Of a DNA stretch of 6,539 nucleotides, positions 1 through 6,501 are shown piece after piece. This DNA comes from DATEMK01 sp039914625 (GTDB lineage: Bacteria; Bacteroidota; Bacteroidia; AKYH767-A; OLB10). A program made the translations under genes and the position numbers. The notes below the pieces were generated by a model. It did not search any database. It was not told the DNA's origin and saw nothing but the letters and a program-made list of their open reading frames with translations. Numbering within the stretch: position 1 is the first letter of the stretch; each line of letters opens with the position of its first letter. The stretch spans positions 1-6,539 of the forward strand of contig JBDSOU010000075.1 in NCBI GenBank assembly GCA_039914625.1, in the 5' to 3' direction.

Positions 1-57
1 TGCTTTTAGCGCCAGGGATTTATATCTCATCTGCAAAAGACCAATTTCAAAACTATT

Positions 58-1542
58 CTACCAATTCAACAAAGTCAAACCGAAAGTAATTGAATGCAAT
101 TCGGGCGACTGGTTCTTTTTGAAAAGACTGTTCAGCCCATAACTAAAAAAAACGGTGTATCCGCGATATCCAACCCTGAGTGTGGCATCATAACGAAATG
201 CCTCAAGATTAAAATCATCAAATTTTTTTATCGTGCTCGAGCTGCCATTTAAATCATATTCTTGTTTTGTGTGCGAACCGATGCGGTATCCCATTATGAT
301 TCCGGTGCCCACATGAAACGTCTTTTTTTCATATTCATTGGTATTAAATTCGAGCAGCAGCGGCAGGTTGATATAGCTTGCGGTAAGCTTGTTTTTGCTG
401 TAATCAATCGAATCATATTTTGCCGAAAGTTCAGGAGCGTCAGGAATCAAAGTGCGATCGCCACTGAACTTCCAGTTATTCCAGCTTATTCCAAGCCCGG
501 TTACAAACATAAGTTTTCGTCCGACAATCTTTTCTTTATAGTCAAATAAATTCAGGTTAACAGCAATTGATTTTCCCGTGTTCAGTTCAAGATAATCATA
601 TCCTTCAGGAAGAGTTGTTGAAAAAGGGGTTTGTCCGAAATTATTAAATCCTAATTCAAATCCGCCCCAATGCGCCTGTGTTTTTTTGCTGTGATGAAAA
701 TGTATGGCATGTTTGTCGTCATCATCATCATGTGTTATTTCAATCCTCGAACCATCATCATCGTCATCGCTTGTTATTACAATTTTTTTATTGCCGATGT
801 AAACTGTGTTTGAGTCCGGAGAACTTATACTGTTTGAGCCGATAGAGATATTTTCATCGTCATCAGATGATGTATTGTCAGAAGAAATATTTTCAATTTT
901 TCCCAATCCTGAAATATTCTTGGTGACTTTTGCCGGCTCGTTGACATAATTAACAGTACCAACTCCGCTGATGTTAATGTTGAGTTCGTCTTTAACATCT
1001 ACATTGAATTTTCCCGCACCGCTAATATCAATAGTAGCAGTGTTTACTGAAAAGTTATCCGCTTCAACTTTTCCTGCTCCCGGGATTCTTGCAACAAGAT
1101 TTTTTCCGGAACCATGCAGTTCAATAGTTCCTCTCCCGCTGATGTCAGTTTCTACATTTTCCGCTTCCAGGTTCATGTCTATTTTCCCTATTCCCAAAAT
1201 GATCAGTTCAATGTTTTTTGTTTTTATGGTGTCCTCTGTTTCTACTTTCGCATTTCCTGAAATAGTAATCTTCTCAAGGTCTTTTACGGTTATGTACGCC
1301 TCAACATCAAATTCACTATTAATGGTAAGAACGCCATTTAAAATGCCTGATGAAACAGTTCCGCCATGCTTGCCGCTTTCAAATCTTACTGAAGATTCAT
1401 CACCCTGCTTTAAAATTACATGCGCATGATCGGGCAAATTAATTTTTGTAAATTCTTTATTATGGTTCTCCTGTGCTGTCGCATTTTGCATTATTAAAAT
1501 TGCCGCGCATAAAATTTTTGAAAATGTTTTAATCCGTTCCAT
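58..1542 (-). CDS. DUF2807 (head GIN) domain fused to PorT-like outer-membrane beta-barrel
   Basis: Probable outer-membrane protein of 494 aa; its molecular function is not known. Residues 1-23 look like a signal peptide (basic start, hydrophobic AAILIM, cleavage near ATA|QE). Residues about 25-220 match the DUF2807 'head GIN' type: an I-S-G-x-G-K-like motif recurs at residues 94, 115, 134, 153, 173, 191 and 210, as expected of a beta-solenoid. Residues 221-290 form a Ser/Asp/His-rich linker with Asp runs at 227-229, 259-263 and 272-276 and a HAIHFHH patch. Residues 291-494 begin HWGGFELGFNNF and continue as alternating beta strands ending in Trp, typical of the small PorT-like barrels of Bacteroidota. 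The ATG at 1542 fits the signal peptide. An ECF-type promoter lies 33 nt upstream, so control by the adjacent sigma factor is likely (inference). Domain calls rest on recognised motifs, not on a database search. Confidence 0.9.
   Translation of the reverse strand: MERIKTFSKILCAAILIMQNATAQENHNKEFTKINLPDHAHVILKQGDESSVRFESGKHGGTVSSGILNGVLTINSEFDVEAYITVKDLEKITISGNAKVETEDTIKTKNIELIILGIGKIDMNLEAENVETDISGRGTIELHGSGKNLVARIPGAGKVEADNFSVNTATIDISGAGKFNVDVKDELNINISGVGTVNYVNEPAKVTKNISGLGKIENISSDNTSSDDDENISIGSNSISSPDSNTVYIGNKKIVITSDDDDDGSRIEITHDDDDDKHAIHFHHSKKTQAHWGGFELGFNNFGQTPFSTTLPEGYDYLELNTGKSIAVNLNLFDYKEKIVGRKLMFVTGLGISWNNWKFSGDRTLIPDAPELSAKYDSIDYSKNKLTASYINLPLLLEFNTNEYEKKTFHVGTGIIMGYRIGSHTKQEYDLNGSSSTIKKFDDFNLEAFRYDATLRVGYRGYTVFFSYGLNSLFKKNQSPELHSITFGLTLLNW
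715..769 (-). repeat. Asp-codon triplet runs in the linker
   Basis: Two short triplet arrays of mixed GAT/GAC codons (715-729 and 754-768) each encode five consecutive aspartates, and a shorter run lies at 853-864. They sit in the linker between the GIN domain and the barrel. Length change by whole codons would keep the frame. The dense acidic charge beside a His-rich patch (residues 278-284) could bind divalent cations, but similar acidic linkers are common before barrels of this type and may only be flexible spacers. Confidence 0.6.
892..1263 (-). repeat. Seven-fold GIN motif repeat (protein level)
   Basis: Within the DUF2807 region, seven copies of an eight-residue motif occur every 18-21 residues: ISGNAKVE, ILGIGKID, ISGRGTIE, IPGAGKVE, ISGAGKFN, ISGVGTVN and ISGLGKIE, at residues 94-217. 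The regular spacing suggests one beta-solenoid rung per copy. The DNA copies have diverged, so this is an old structural repeat and not a recent expansion. Confidence 0.85.
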
Positions 1543-1575
1543 AAAATAATTTTATCTGTTTTGTTTTATTATTGT

Positions 1576-1602
1576 GACGGATTGAAATAATTAAATGTTA
1601 CA
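1576..1602 (-). promoter_or_regulatory. ECF-type promoter P2 for the GIN/barrel gene
   Basis: Read on the minus strand, TGTAACATT (1602-1594) forms the -35 region and CGTC (1579-1576) the -10 region, with 17 nt between TGTAAC and CGTC. The AAC/CGTC pair at this spacing is the general pattern of ECF sigma promoters. The same boxes and spacing occur before the sigma gene at 3362-3388. The -35 box directly abuts the TGA stop of the upstream anti-sigma-type gene, and the -10 box lies 33 nt before the ATG at 1542, predicting a leader of about 25 nt. Confidence 0.65.
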
Positions 1603-2805
1603 TCAGCGGCTGGATGATCTTCCGATTTTGAATTTACCGGATTCAAACTGGTAAGCCACCAATTTGCCTTCTTCATTAAAACTCTTTTTCAGCGTCACAT
1701 CTTTATTTGAAAACAGACTCAGCCCCCATGCAAAAGAATCAAGCAGCGGATTTTTCTCCAGCTTGTCTCCGGGAATAAAAGTATTAGTATCAGCAACTGA
1801 ATTGCTTCCTGAAATATTATTTGCATCAGGGTCAATAACCCGGTCGAGATAAGAATTAAGTGCAGCTTCAATACCGATCTCCTGCTTTAACAAATTAATA
1901 TTCACATAAGCAATTTGCTGCTCCGTGTTTTCATTCATTTCAATTTGCGCAATTCCCTTTCTTTCTATCGGATCAATTATTTCATAAATTCCTTTTGATT
2001 TGTTTTCTTCAACTAATCTTTCCTCATTGTTTTTCTTATGACCTTTTCTCTTTTCTCTTTTCTCTTTGTTCAAATTATTTGCATAAACACTATTATTTTC
2101 TGCCAATGATTTTTCAACTGCCGCGGTTTTTTCGTTAACCGGATTATTTTTTTCTTTTTCACTCGCGAAGGACTTCTTCGGAGAACCGTTGTGAATATTT
2201 TCTTTCTCAACTTTATTTTCATTCGAAGTCACCTCATTATTTTTCACCACTGGAGTTATTTCTTTTTCCGTTCCATTATTTGCCTGCATTACCTCATTCG
2301 TATTTGTTCTCAAAAAATAAACTCCAAGCAGCAACAAAATACAGGCAGCAGCAGCAATTGAAAAATAAAATGCTTTCCTGTTTCCTGCATATATCGGAAT
2401 AGCTCTTTTAAGTTTTGATTTCTCAGGAAAGACAACCGATACATCAGGAACAAGTTTTGTTAAAGCAAAAAGTTTTTCTTCTTTTTGAAATTCAGGATGC
2501 TGAAATAAATATTTATTCAATTCATTTTGTTCATCTTTCGTAATATCTCCTTCGAGCTTTGCAATTAAATATTGCTGGTAATTTTCTTTGGTATTAAATT
2601 CTCTTTTTAAACTTTTTTTATCAGCATAAAAAATAGTTGAAGGAGGCAATTCCACCATTTCAAAATTTTCAAATTCATTTTTCAAATCAGCATTTTTGTC
2701 CAGGAATGAAAATAATTCTTTCTTCATATCCTCAGACAAATTCCCTTCATGATAATCAAGGAAAAATATTTCGTAATTATTTCTATTAATTTTCATTTTG
2801 TCCAT
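1603..2805 (-). CDS. Putative membrane-bound anti-sigma factor
   Basis: Probable single-pass inner-membrane antagonist of the sigma factor encoded just upstream; the role is inferred from position and architecture. Counting from the ATG at 2805 (400 aa), residues about 10-134 are cytoplasmic and helical. They contain two tandem copies of a unit of about 65 residues, each with an N-Y...EG...-E-L...L core and ending near L-K-R. Residues 146-165 form one hydrophobic span (FSIAAAACILLLLGVYFL). Residues 166-270 are a Lys/Glu/Asn-rich low-complexity periplasmic linker. Residues 272-400 form a more ordered C-terminal region, with a W-G-L-S-L-F stretch and an E-G-K-L-V-A-Y strand. No zinc-binding HxxxCxxC anti-sigma motif is visible, so it is not a classical ZAS protein. 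Alternative starts are TTG at 2808 and ATG at 2796; the latter gives MKINRNNYE, a common opening for this family. It lies 24 bp after the sigma gene, so co-transcription is likely. Confidence 0.8.
   Translation of the reverse strand: MDKMKINRNNYEIFFLDYHEGNLSEDMKKELFSFLDKNADLKNEFENFEMVELPPSTIFYADKKSLKREFNTKENYQQYLIAKLEGDITKDEQNELNKYLFQHPEFQKEEKLFALTKLVPDVSVVFPEKSKLKRAIPIYAGNRKAFYFSIAAAACILLLLGVYFLRTNTNEVMQANNGTEKEITPVVKNNEVTSNENKVEKENIHNGSPKKSFASEKEKNNPVNEKTAAVEKSLAENNSVYANNLNKEKREKRKGHKKNNEERLVEENKSKGIYEIIDPIERKGIAQIEMNENTEQQIAYVNINLLKQEIGIEAALNSYLDRVIDPDANNISGSNSVADTNTFIPGDKLEKNPLLDSFAWGLSLFSNKDVTLKKSFNEEGKLVAYQFESGKFKIGRSSSR
2044..2064 (-). repeat. Three perfect tandem copies of a 7-bp unit in the anti-sigma gene
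   Basis: The plus strand reads TTTTCTC three times without interruption (GAGAAAA on the coding strand), encoding EKREKRK in the periplasmic linker. Since 7 is not a multiple of 3, gain or loss of one copy would shift the frame after the transmembrane span and truncate the C-terminal domain. The tract is short, so it may only reflect Lys/Glu-rich coding bias. Confidence 0.6.
2404..2778 (-). repeat. Tandem duplication of the cytoplasmic anti-sigma unit (protein level)
   Basis: Counting from the ATG at 2805, residues 10-68 and 75-134 align with an offset of 65 residues, plus one indel near the end. Matching landmarks are N-Y (10-11/75-76), E-G (20-21/85-86), L-S-E-D against I-T-K-D, E-L (30-31/95-96), and a tail with Pro, a hydrophobic patch, Lys, Ser, then L-K-R (66-68/132-134). 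The match is clear by eye at the protein level, but the DNA copies are diverged. Confidence 0.75.
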
Positions 2806-2829
2806 CAACTTTAAACTTTAAGCCTTAAA

Positions 2830-3315
2830 CTATATCAAGTTACTCATGCTTCCTATATATTCTTTCAAAAAAACCCGTGCCCTGTAAATATAAACTTTCA
2901 CCTGCGACTCATTGAGTCCGGTGATTTCCCCGATTTCTTCATAGGTGTATCCTTCATAATCGCGAAGCGTAATTACATTGCGCTGTATTTCGGGCAGCTT
3001 CTTTACAGCTTCCCTCAAATGCGTTTTCACATCAGAATATTGATCGCTGTGTGAATGTGCATTAAAATCCACCTCATCAAAAGCTCCTTTCTTTTTATCG
3101 CGTCTTATTTTATCAATCATGGTACGGTAAGCCGTTGTGAAAATGTAGGATTTCGATTTCTCAAAATTTACATTAGGATGCGTCAGCCATAATTTTTCAT
3201 ACGTATCCTGTACGATGTCCTTAGCATCATCTTTATCTTTACAATTGTGCAGGATAAAACGATAGACTCCGTCAGAATGTAAATCCACACATTTATTATA
3301 CTCCGAAGCTGTCAC
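2830..3315 (-). CDS. ECF-family RNA polymerase sigma factor
   Basis: Directs RNA polymerase to a dedicated promoter set. At 161 aa it has the usual ECF size, with only regions 2 and 4. Region 2 spans about residues 6-76: DAKDIVQDTYEKLW (30-43) is the core-binding segment of region 2.2, followed by the FTTAYRTMIDKIRRDKK stretch of regions 2.3-2.4 that melts and reads the -10. Region 4 spans about 100-153: LPEIQRNVITLRDYEGYTYE, then an EIGEITGLNESQVKVYIYRAR helix-turn-helix for the -35. There is no C-terminal extension. The start is GTG at 3315: an in-frame TAA lies 9 nt upstream, no ATG precedes region 2, and the N-terminus MTASEYNKCVD has the usual family form. No clear Shine-Dalgarno is present. 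A matching ECF-type promoter 46 nt upstream suggests autoregulation, and the next gene is its likely anti-sigma factor. Confidence 0.95.
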   Translation of the reverse strand: MTASEYNKCVDLHSDGVYRFILHNCKDKDDAKDIVQDTYEKLWLTHPNVNFEKSKSYIFTTAYRTMIDKIRRDKKKGAFDEVDFNAHSHSDQYSDVKTHLREAVKKLPEIQRNVITLRDYEGYTYEEIGEITGLNESQVKVYIYRARVFLKEYIGSMSNLI

Positions 3316-3361
3316 GAAATAAGGTTAATTTTCAAGTCAAAATTAAGATTTCCGATAATGA

Positions 3362-3388
3362 GACGCACAGGGGTTAAAGAATGTTACA
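3362..3388 (-). promoter_or_regulatory. ECF-type promoter P1 for the sigma/anti-sigma operon
   Basis: On the minus strand, TGTAACATT (3388-3380) and CGTC (3365-3362) form -35 and -10 boxes, again with 17 nt between TGTAAC and CGTC. The -10 is followed by TCATTAT, and the GTG start at 3315 lies 46 nt further on. The copy at 1576-1602 has an unrelated spacer but the same boxes and distance, which argues for selection on the boxes. The simplest reading is that the sigma factor transcribes its own operon. Confidence 0.65.
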
Positions 3389-3408
3389 AAAGGTGCTTGT
3401 GTTTTTTA

Positions 3409-3441
3409 CCCCTTTCCTTTGGAGAGGGGCAGGGGTGAGGT
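3409..3441. repeat. REP-like palindromic element after the DUF983 gene
   Basis: Plus-strand CCCCTTTCC (3409-3417) and GGAGAGGGG (3421-3429) form a 9-bp stem with one G-T wobble and a 3-nt loop. A GC-rich tail, CAGGGGTGAGGTCT, runs up to the DUF983 stop codon. Palindromes with this tail (CCTCACCCC on the other strand) resemble short dispersed repeats I know from many bacterial genomes. There is no T-run after the stem on either strand, so it is not a canonical terminator, although it could stabilise the 3' end of the DUF983 mRNA. Confidence 0.55.
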
Positions 3442-3822
3442 CTAATTACTCCACCTTCCCGGAAAAAACTTCCAGCAGAGAAACATCCATAATACACGGG
3501 AATAGCGAAGCAATATAGGTGCAAGAAAAATCAGCATCAAAGAATCAATAACTAAGAATTGCCACACCAGCCAACCCCATTTCAAATACATGGCTGCAAA
3601 TAAAATAATCGAAAGCAAAACCGACAAACCATAGCTGACATACAAGGCACCCCAGTAAAAACCGGCTTCTGGTTTGAAATCTAACCCGCACAAAGGGCAC
3701 TGCTCAGGCATTTCGGCAATCAATTTTAAATTATATGGATTGGAGGACGAAAATACTTTTCCTTCATGGCACTTGGGACATTGCAAATGAAGAACTGCAG
3801 ATAGTGTTCCCGGCTTATTCAT
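3442..3822 (-). CDS. DUF983 family zinc-ribbon membrane protein
   Basis: Small membrane protein of 126 aa, the usual size for DUF983; its biochemical role is unknown. An N-terminal zinc-ribbon-like part carries two Cys pairs, C15-P-K-C18 and C42-P-L-C45, likely binding one zinc ion. Two hydrophobic spans follow, about residues 60-80 (LYVSYGLSVLLSIILFAAMYL) and 84-104, separated by KWG. The conserved-looking end LLRYSRVLWMFLCWKFF completes the family pattern. The ATG at 3822 is the natural start, 47 bp after the DUF5686 stop, so the two genes are probably co-transcribed. No recognisable promoter is seen in that gap. The TAG stop abuts a palindromic repeat, which may mark an insertion boundary exactly at the gene end; the protein still looks full length. 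Confidence 0.9.
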   Translation of the reverse strand: MNKPGTLSAVLHLQCPKCHEGKVFSSSNPYNLKLIAEMPEQCPLCGLDFKPEAGFYWGALYVSYGLSVLLSIILFAAMYLKWGWLVWQFLVIDSLMLIFLAPILLRYSRVLWMFLCWKFFPGRWSN

Positions 3823-3869
3823 GAAACGTAATTAAACATAATTCTTGCTTTGGTTCTATTATTTAGTTT

Positions 3870-6350
3870 TTACAATCCGGTAAGGCAAATTCTTATTCCC
3901 GTTTGCGTTTTACTGTTCTTGGTAAAGCCGGCTACAAAATCAATTCTTAAAATATCGAGCTTCGACAGACCAAAAGAAATTTCAAAATGATCGTCAAGCC
4001 CTTTTACGTGCAGGTAATCAAACCCTGCAATTTCATTTAACTTTAGTCTCCGGAGCAAAGGAATTTTGTTAAAAATAAATCCACCGAAGTCATGTTCAAA
4101 ATGTCCTTCCACAAATTCATCGTTCGTGCTGTTAGAATAATAGTCAAGGATATTGAATTTGCGCAAATCAAAAGAAGAAAAAGCAGTGAGGTTTCCGCTG
4201 AAATGCTGATAGTCCATAAAATACATGGCTTTATGATTCAGAAATTTTCCATAATACAATTCGTACTTTGATGATCCGAGCAATCCTAAATTCAATTCAT
4301 CATCAACACCTGCTTTCACCAAATCATAATCCACATCACTTGCAAATATTTTATGAAAACCTTTTTTATAGATCAAACTGAATGTTGGATACTTTGAACC
4401 GATAATTATTTTTTCTTCAGGACGGGAAATATATTTTTGTTTGATTCGAAAGCGAAAATTAAATTCTGTAAACAGTGATTGATTTTTTTCAAATGCTGGT
4501 GCATCGTTTGCCGGATTCAACGGGTTATTGGAAGAATATTCACGGTCAGAAATATCTTTGAAGGCATAATCTGTATGATTAACTAACGGAGTGCGCTCTG
4601 CAAATTCAAAAGTCGTATTGATATTAATACCATTTGTAATTTCAGTTTTGTAATTAATCAAACCGTAAGTGTTGGTATAAATTTTCATGTAATTCTTTTC
4701 TCCGAAAAGAGAATAAGTGGTATTTATAATCGGGCTGATGGGGTTTTGATTGTTGAATTGTACAGAATTTTTTCCACCTTCAATTGCCACAGAAGAAAAA
4801 TTTTCACGATTATATTTATATTCTGTCCTTAGTATTCCGCTGAACGTTTCATTTGAAATCCCATATTTCACAAAAGGAGTGATAATAATTTTTCGTTTAT
4901 CCTCATAAGTCTTGGTGTATTCAGGGACAAGGCTGAAATTTAATCCTTCCACTGTATTGAACTGCACATTTTGAATGAGCGGAGAAAAATTAAATGTTTG
5001 TTTTTTGTAGCGTTGACGGTAATTATATCCGGTGAGTAAAATTTTCCCTGCACTGATTTTATTTGTTTTTCTGTCTAATGAATCAAGAAATGGTTTTGAT
5101 TCTTTACGAGCCTGTGCGCTGTCTTTCTTCACATAGTCCTGCTCCTCATCGTTTGTCAGAGGAACAGGTCTGACAGTATTCCAGTATGCAGTATCTTTTT
5201 TATTTGCATCATCATTCACTTTCATTACTTCACCTTTGAAAAAATTTTCCGCGAAAGCAGGATGAAAATTATAATTTGAAAAAATCCCCACATAATTTCC
5301 ATTACCTTCAAAACCAAGTACGCTGAAATGAAAAGTGAATTGATTGGATGCTGGCATCCACACTGAATCATCAGTGCTCATAGGAACAAACACTTGCTTT
5401 ATTCCAAGTGTATCTACAAATTGTATTTGCGATTCTTTAGTAAGAAATAAATCCAGGGAATGAATGCGCCATGTGCTGTCTTGTATATAAATAGTTCCTT
5501 TGAAAACAGGATCATTTTTTCTTTTGGGGATAACGGAAATTTTACTGATCATCACATTGTTTTCAAAATATGTTCCCTCCAATCTGTATTTGTAATAAAA
5601 CAAAGCATTGCTTGAAATAGGTGAAACAACCCCGCGCGGACTGATGCCTGTTTCCATTAAATTCTGATAAAAGTTGAACAACATATCAGAAGCCTGGTTC
5701 CAACTGAATGCTTTGCTGTTACCACTTACTTTTGACGAAATCATTTCCTCCCTGATTTGATCCGGTTGTTTAAAATTGAATTTCGAAACTGATTCAGATA
5801 AATAAATAATATGAGTTACCGAATCCACAAAATCATTTAACTCCACTTTCTGTCCTAAAATCTTTTTCGGCCATTTAACTAAACGTTGCAATCCTTTTAT
5901 ATAAACATCAGAAGAATATTCATCCACCTGCTCTAAATAAAATTTTCTTTTCCTGATTGCATTGCGGATGATCGCATATGCCGGATCTTCACCGGCAGTA
6001 ATGACAACTTCTTTCAACGAATATTGTTCTTTATCCAATGCAACATTCAAAATAACCTGTGGCTGATTCACGATAACTTCTTTCACCAGCATTTTATATC
6101 CGATGTACTTAAAGACAATTTCATATTTCCCTTCAGGTAATTCAATCTTATAATTTCCATCAATGTTGCTTGTTGTTCCCTTTGTTGTTCCTTTTAAATA
6201 CACGTTTGCAAAAGCAAGCGGCTCGCCTTTTTCATCCGTTACTTTTCCTGAAATTGAATTTGCATTAGAAGTATAAAATGAAAATATAAACAAGAGGCTA
6301 TTAATAACTCTCCGCATCAAGCGCCATTTATTAATCATAAAGATTTTCAT
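3870..6350 (-). CDS. DUF5686 envelope protein with CarboxypepD_reg-like N-terminal domain
   Basis: Large predicted outer-membrane protein of 826 aa, near the usual length for the family; its function is not established. A hydrophobic segment at residues 14-31 (VINSLLFIFSF...SNA) acts as signal peptide. Residues 32-108 form a carboxypeptidase-regulatory-like beta-sandwich (SISGKVTDEKGEPLAFANV, then TTSNIDGNYKI). Residues 121-136, EDPAYAIIRNAIRKRK, are a DUF5686 hallmark, as are VFKGTIYIQDSTWRIHSLDL (282-301) and TVRPVPLTNDEEQDY (392-406). From about residue 435 the sequence alternates polar and aromatic/hydrophobic residues, suggesting a C-terminal beta-barrel (inference). Three in-frame ATGs, at 6350, 6338 and 6317, all leave an intact signal peptide. 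I kept the first, but a -7-like TATTTTTG at 6363-6356 would place transcription initiation near 6350, favouring a later ATG if it is real. No ECF-type motif lies upstream. Confidence 0.9.
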   Translation of the reverse strand: MKIFMINKWRLMRRVINSLLFIFSFYTSNANSISGKVTDEKGEPLAFANVYLKGTTKGTTSNIDGNYKIELPEGKYEIVFKYIGYKMLVKEVIVNQPQVILNVALDKEQYSLKEVVITAGEDPAYAIIRNAIRKRKFYLEQVDEYSSDVYIKGLQRLVKWPKKILGQKVELNDFVDSVTHIIYLSESVSKFNFKQPDQIREEMISSKVSGNSKAFSWNQASDMLFNFYQNLMETGISPRGVVSPISSNALFYYKYRLEGTYFENNVMISKISVIPKRKNDPVFKGTIYIQDSTWRIHSLDLFLTKESQIQFVDTLGIKQVFVPMSTDDSVWMPASNQFTFHFSVLGFEGNGNYVGIFSNYNFHPAFAENFFKGEVMKVNDDANKKDTAYWNTVRPVPLTNDEEQDYVKKDSAQARKESKPFLDSLDRKTNKISAGKILLTGYNYRQRYKKQTFNFSPLIQNVQFNTVEGLNFSLVPEYTKTYEDKRKIIITPFVKYGISNETFSGILRTEYKYNRENFSSVAIEGGKNSVQFNNQNPISPIINTTYSLFGEKNYMKIYTNTYGLINYKTEITNGININTTFEFAERTPLVNHTDYAFKDISDREYSSNNPLNPANDAPAFEKNQSLFTEFNFRFRIKQKYISRPEEKIIIGSKYPTFSLIYKKGFHKIFASDVDYDLVKAGVDDELNLGLLGSSKYELYYGKFLNHKAMYFMDYQHFSGNLTAFSSFDLRKFNILDYYSNSTNDEFVEGHFEHDFGGFIFNKIPLLRRLKLNEIAGFDYLHVKGLDDHFEISFGLSKLDILRIDFVAGFTKNSKTQTGIRICLTGL

Positions 6351-6409
6351 ATTTGCAAAAATATTTTGTAATATTCGTTAAATAAAATAAATTACCTCAA
6401 ACTAAACGA

Positions 6410-6421
6410 TGGAAATTTCCA
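6410..6421. repeat. 12-bp perfect palindrome upstream of the DUF5686 gene
   Basis: TGGAAATTTCCA is a perfect dyad in the non-coding leader, 59 bp before the first ATG of the DUF5686 gene. On the minus strand it lies just upstream of a TTAGTTTG that is one base off the Bacteroidota -7 consensus TAnnTTTG. It could be a small operator, but one such palindrome in AT-rich DNA can arise by chance. Confidence 0.3.
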
Positions 6422-6501
6422 AAATAAATTTTTGCGATGTTATTTACCGGTTTAAAAAATAATTATTATTGCAAGCGAAATGTGGAGTTCAGAGACCATA
6501 T

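Noticed and set aside
1..57. In-frame ATG at 28-30 (minus strand) open to the window edge, or readthrough of the GIN/barrel TAG stop
   Set aside because: Only ten codons are visible from the ATG and no ribosome binding site is seen. The barrel already ends in a typical aromatic C-terminus, and twenty sense codons after the stop can occur by chance. It could be the start of a next gene, but this cannot be supported here. No terminator hairpin is visible either.
482..505. Another GTTACA (TGTAAC on the minus strand) inside the barrel coding region
   Set aside because: No CGTC box lies at 16-18 nt on the minus strand, and the site is inside conserved coding sequence.
262..549. Plus-strand open frame opposite the barrel domain
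   Set aside because: It lies wholly antisense to conserved barrel coding sequence and shows no family features.
971..1429. Plus-strand open frame of about 150 codons antisense to the GIN region
   Set aside because: It mirrors the repetitive coding sequence of the GIN domain, has no recognisable domain and no promoter, and the minus-strand gene is clearly real.
1664..1852. Short plus-strand open frame opposite the C-terminus of the anti-sigma-type gene
   Set aside because: It is short, wholly antisense, and has no recognisable features.
2808..2829. Tandem ACTTTAA copies and a TTTAAG-C-CTTAAA inverted repeat between the sigma and anti-sigma genes
   Set aside because: The stem is AT-rich with a one-base loop and cannot form a stable hairpin; such patterns are expected in AT-rich spacers.
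3370..3412. Imperfect inverted repeat GGGGTTAAA / TTTTTTACCCC flanking the P1 -35 box
   Set aside because: The arms pair with a mismatch and a wobble across a long loop; weak compared with the adjacent palindrome at 3409-3429.
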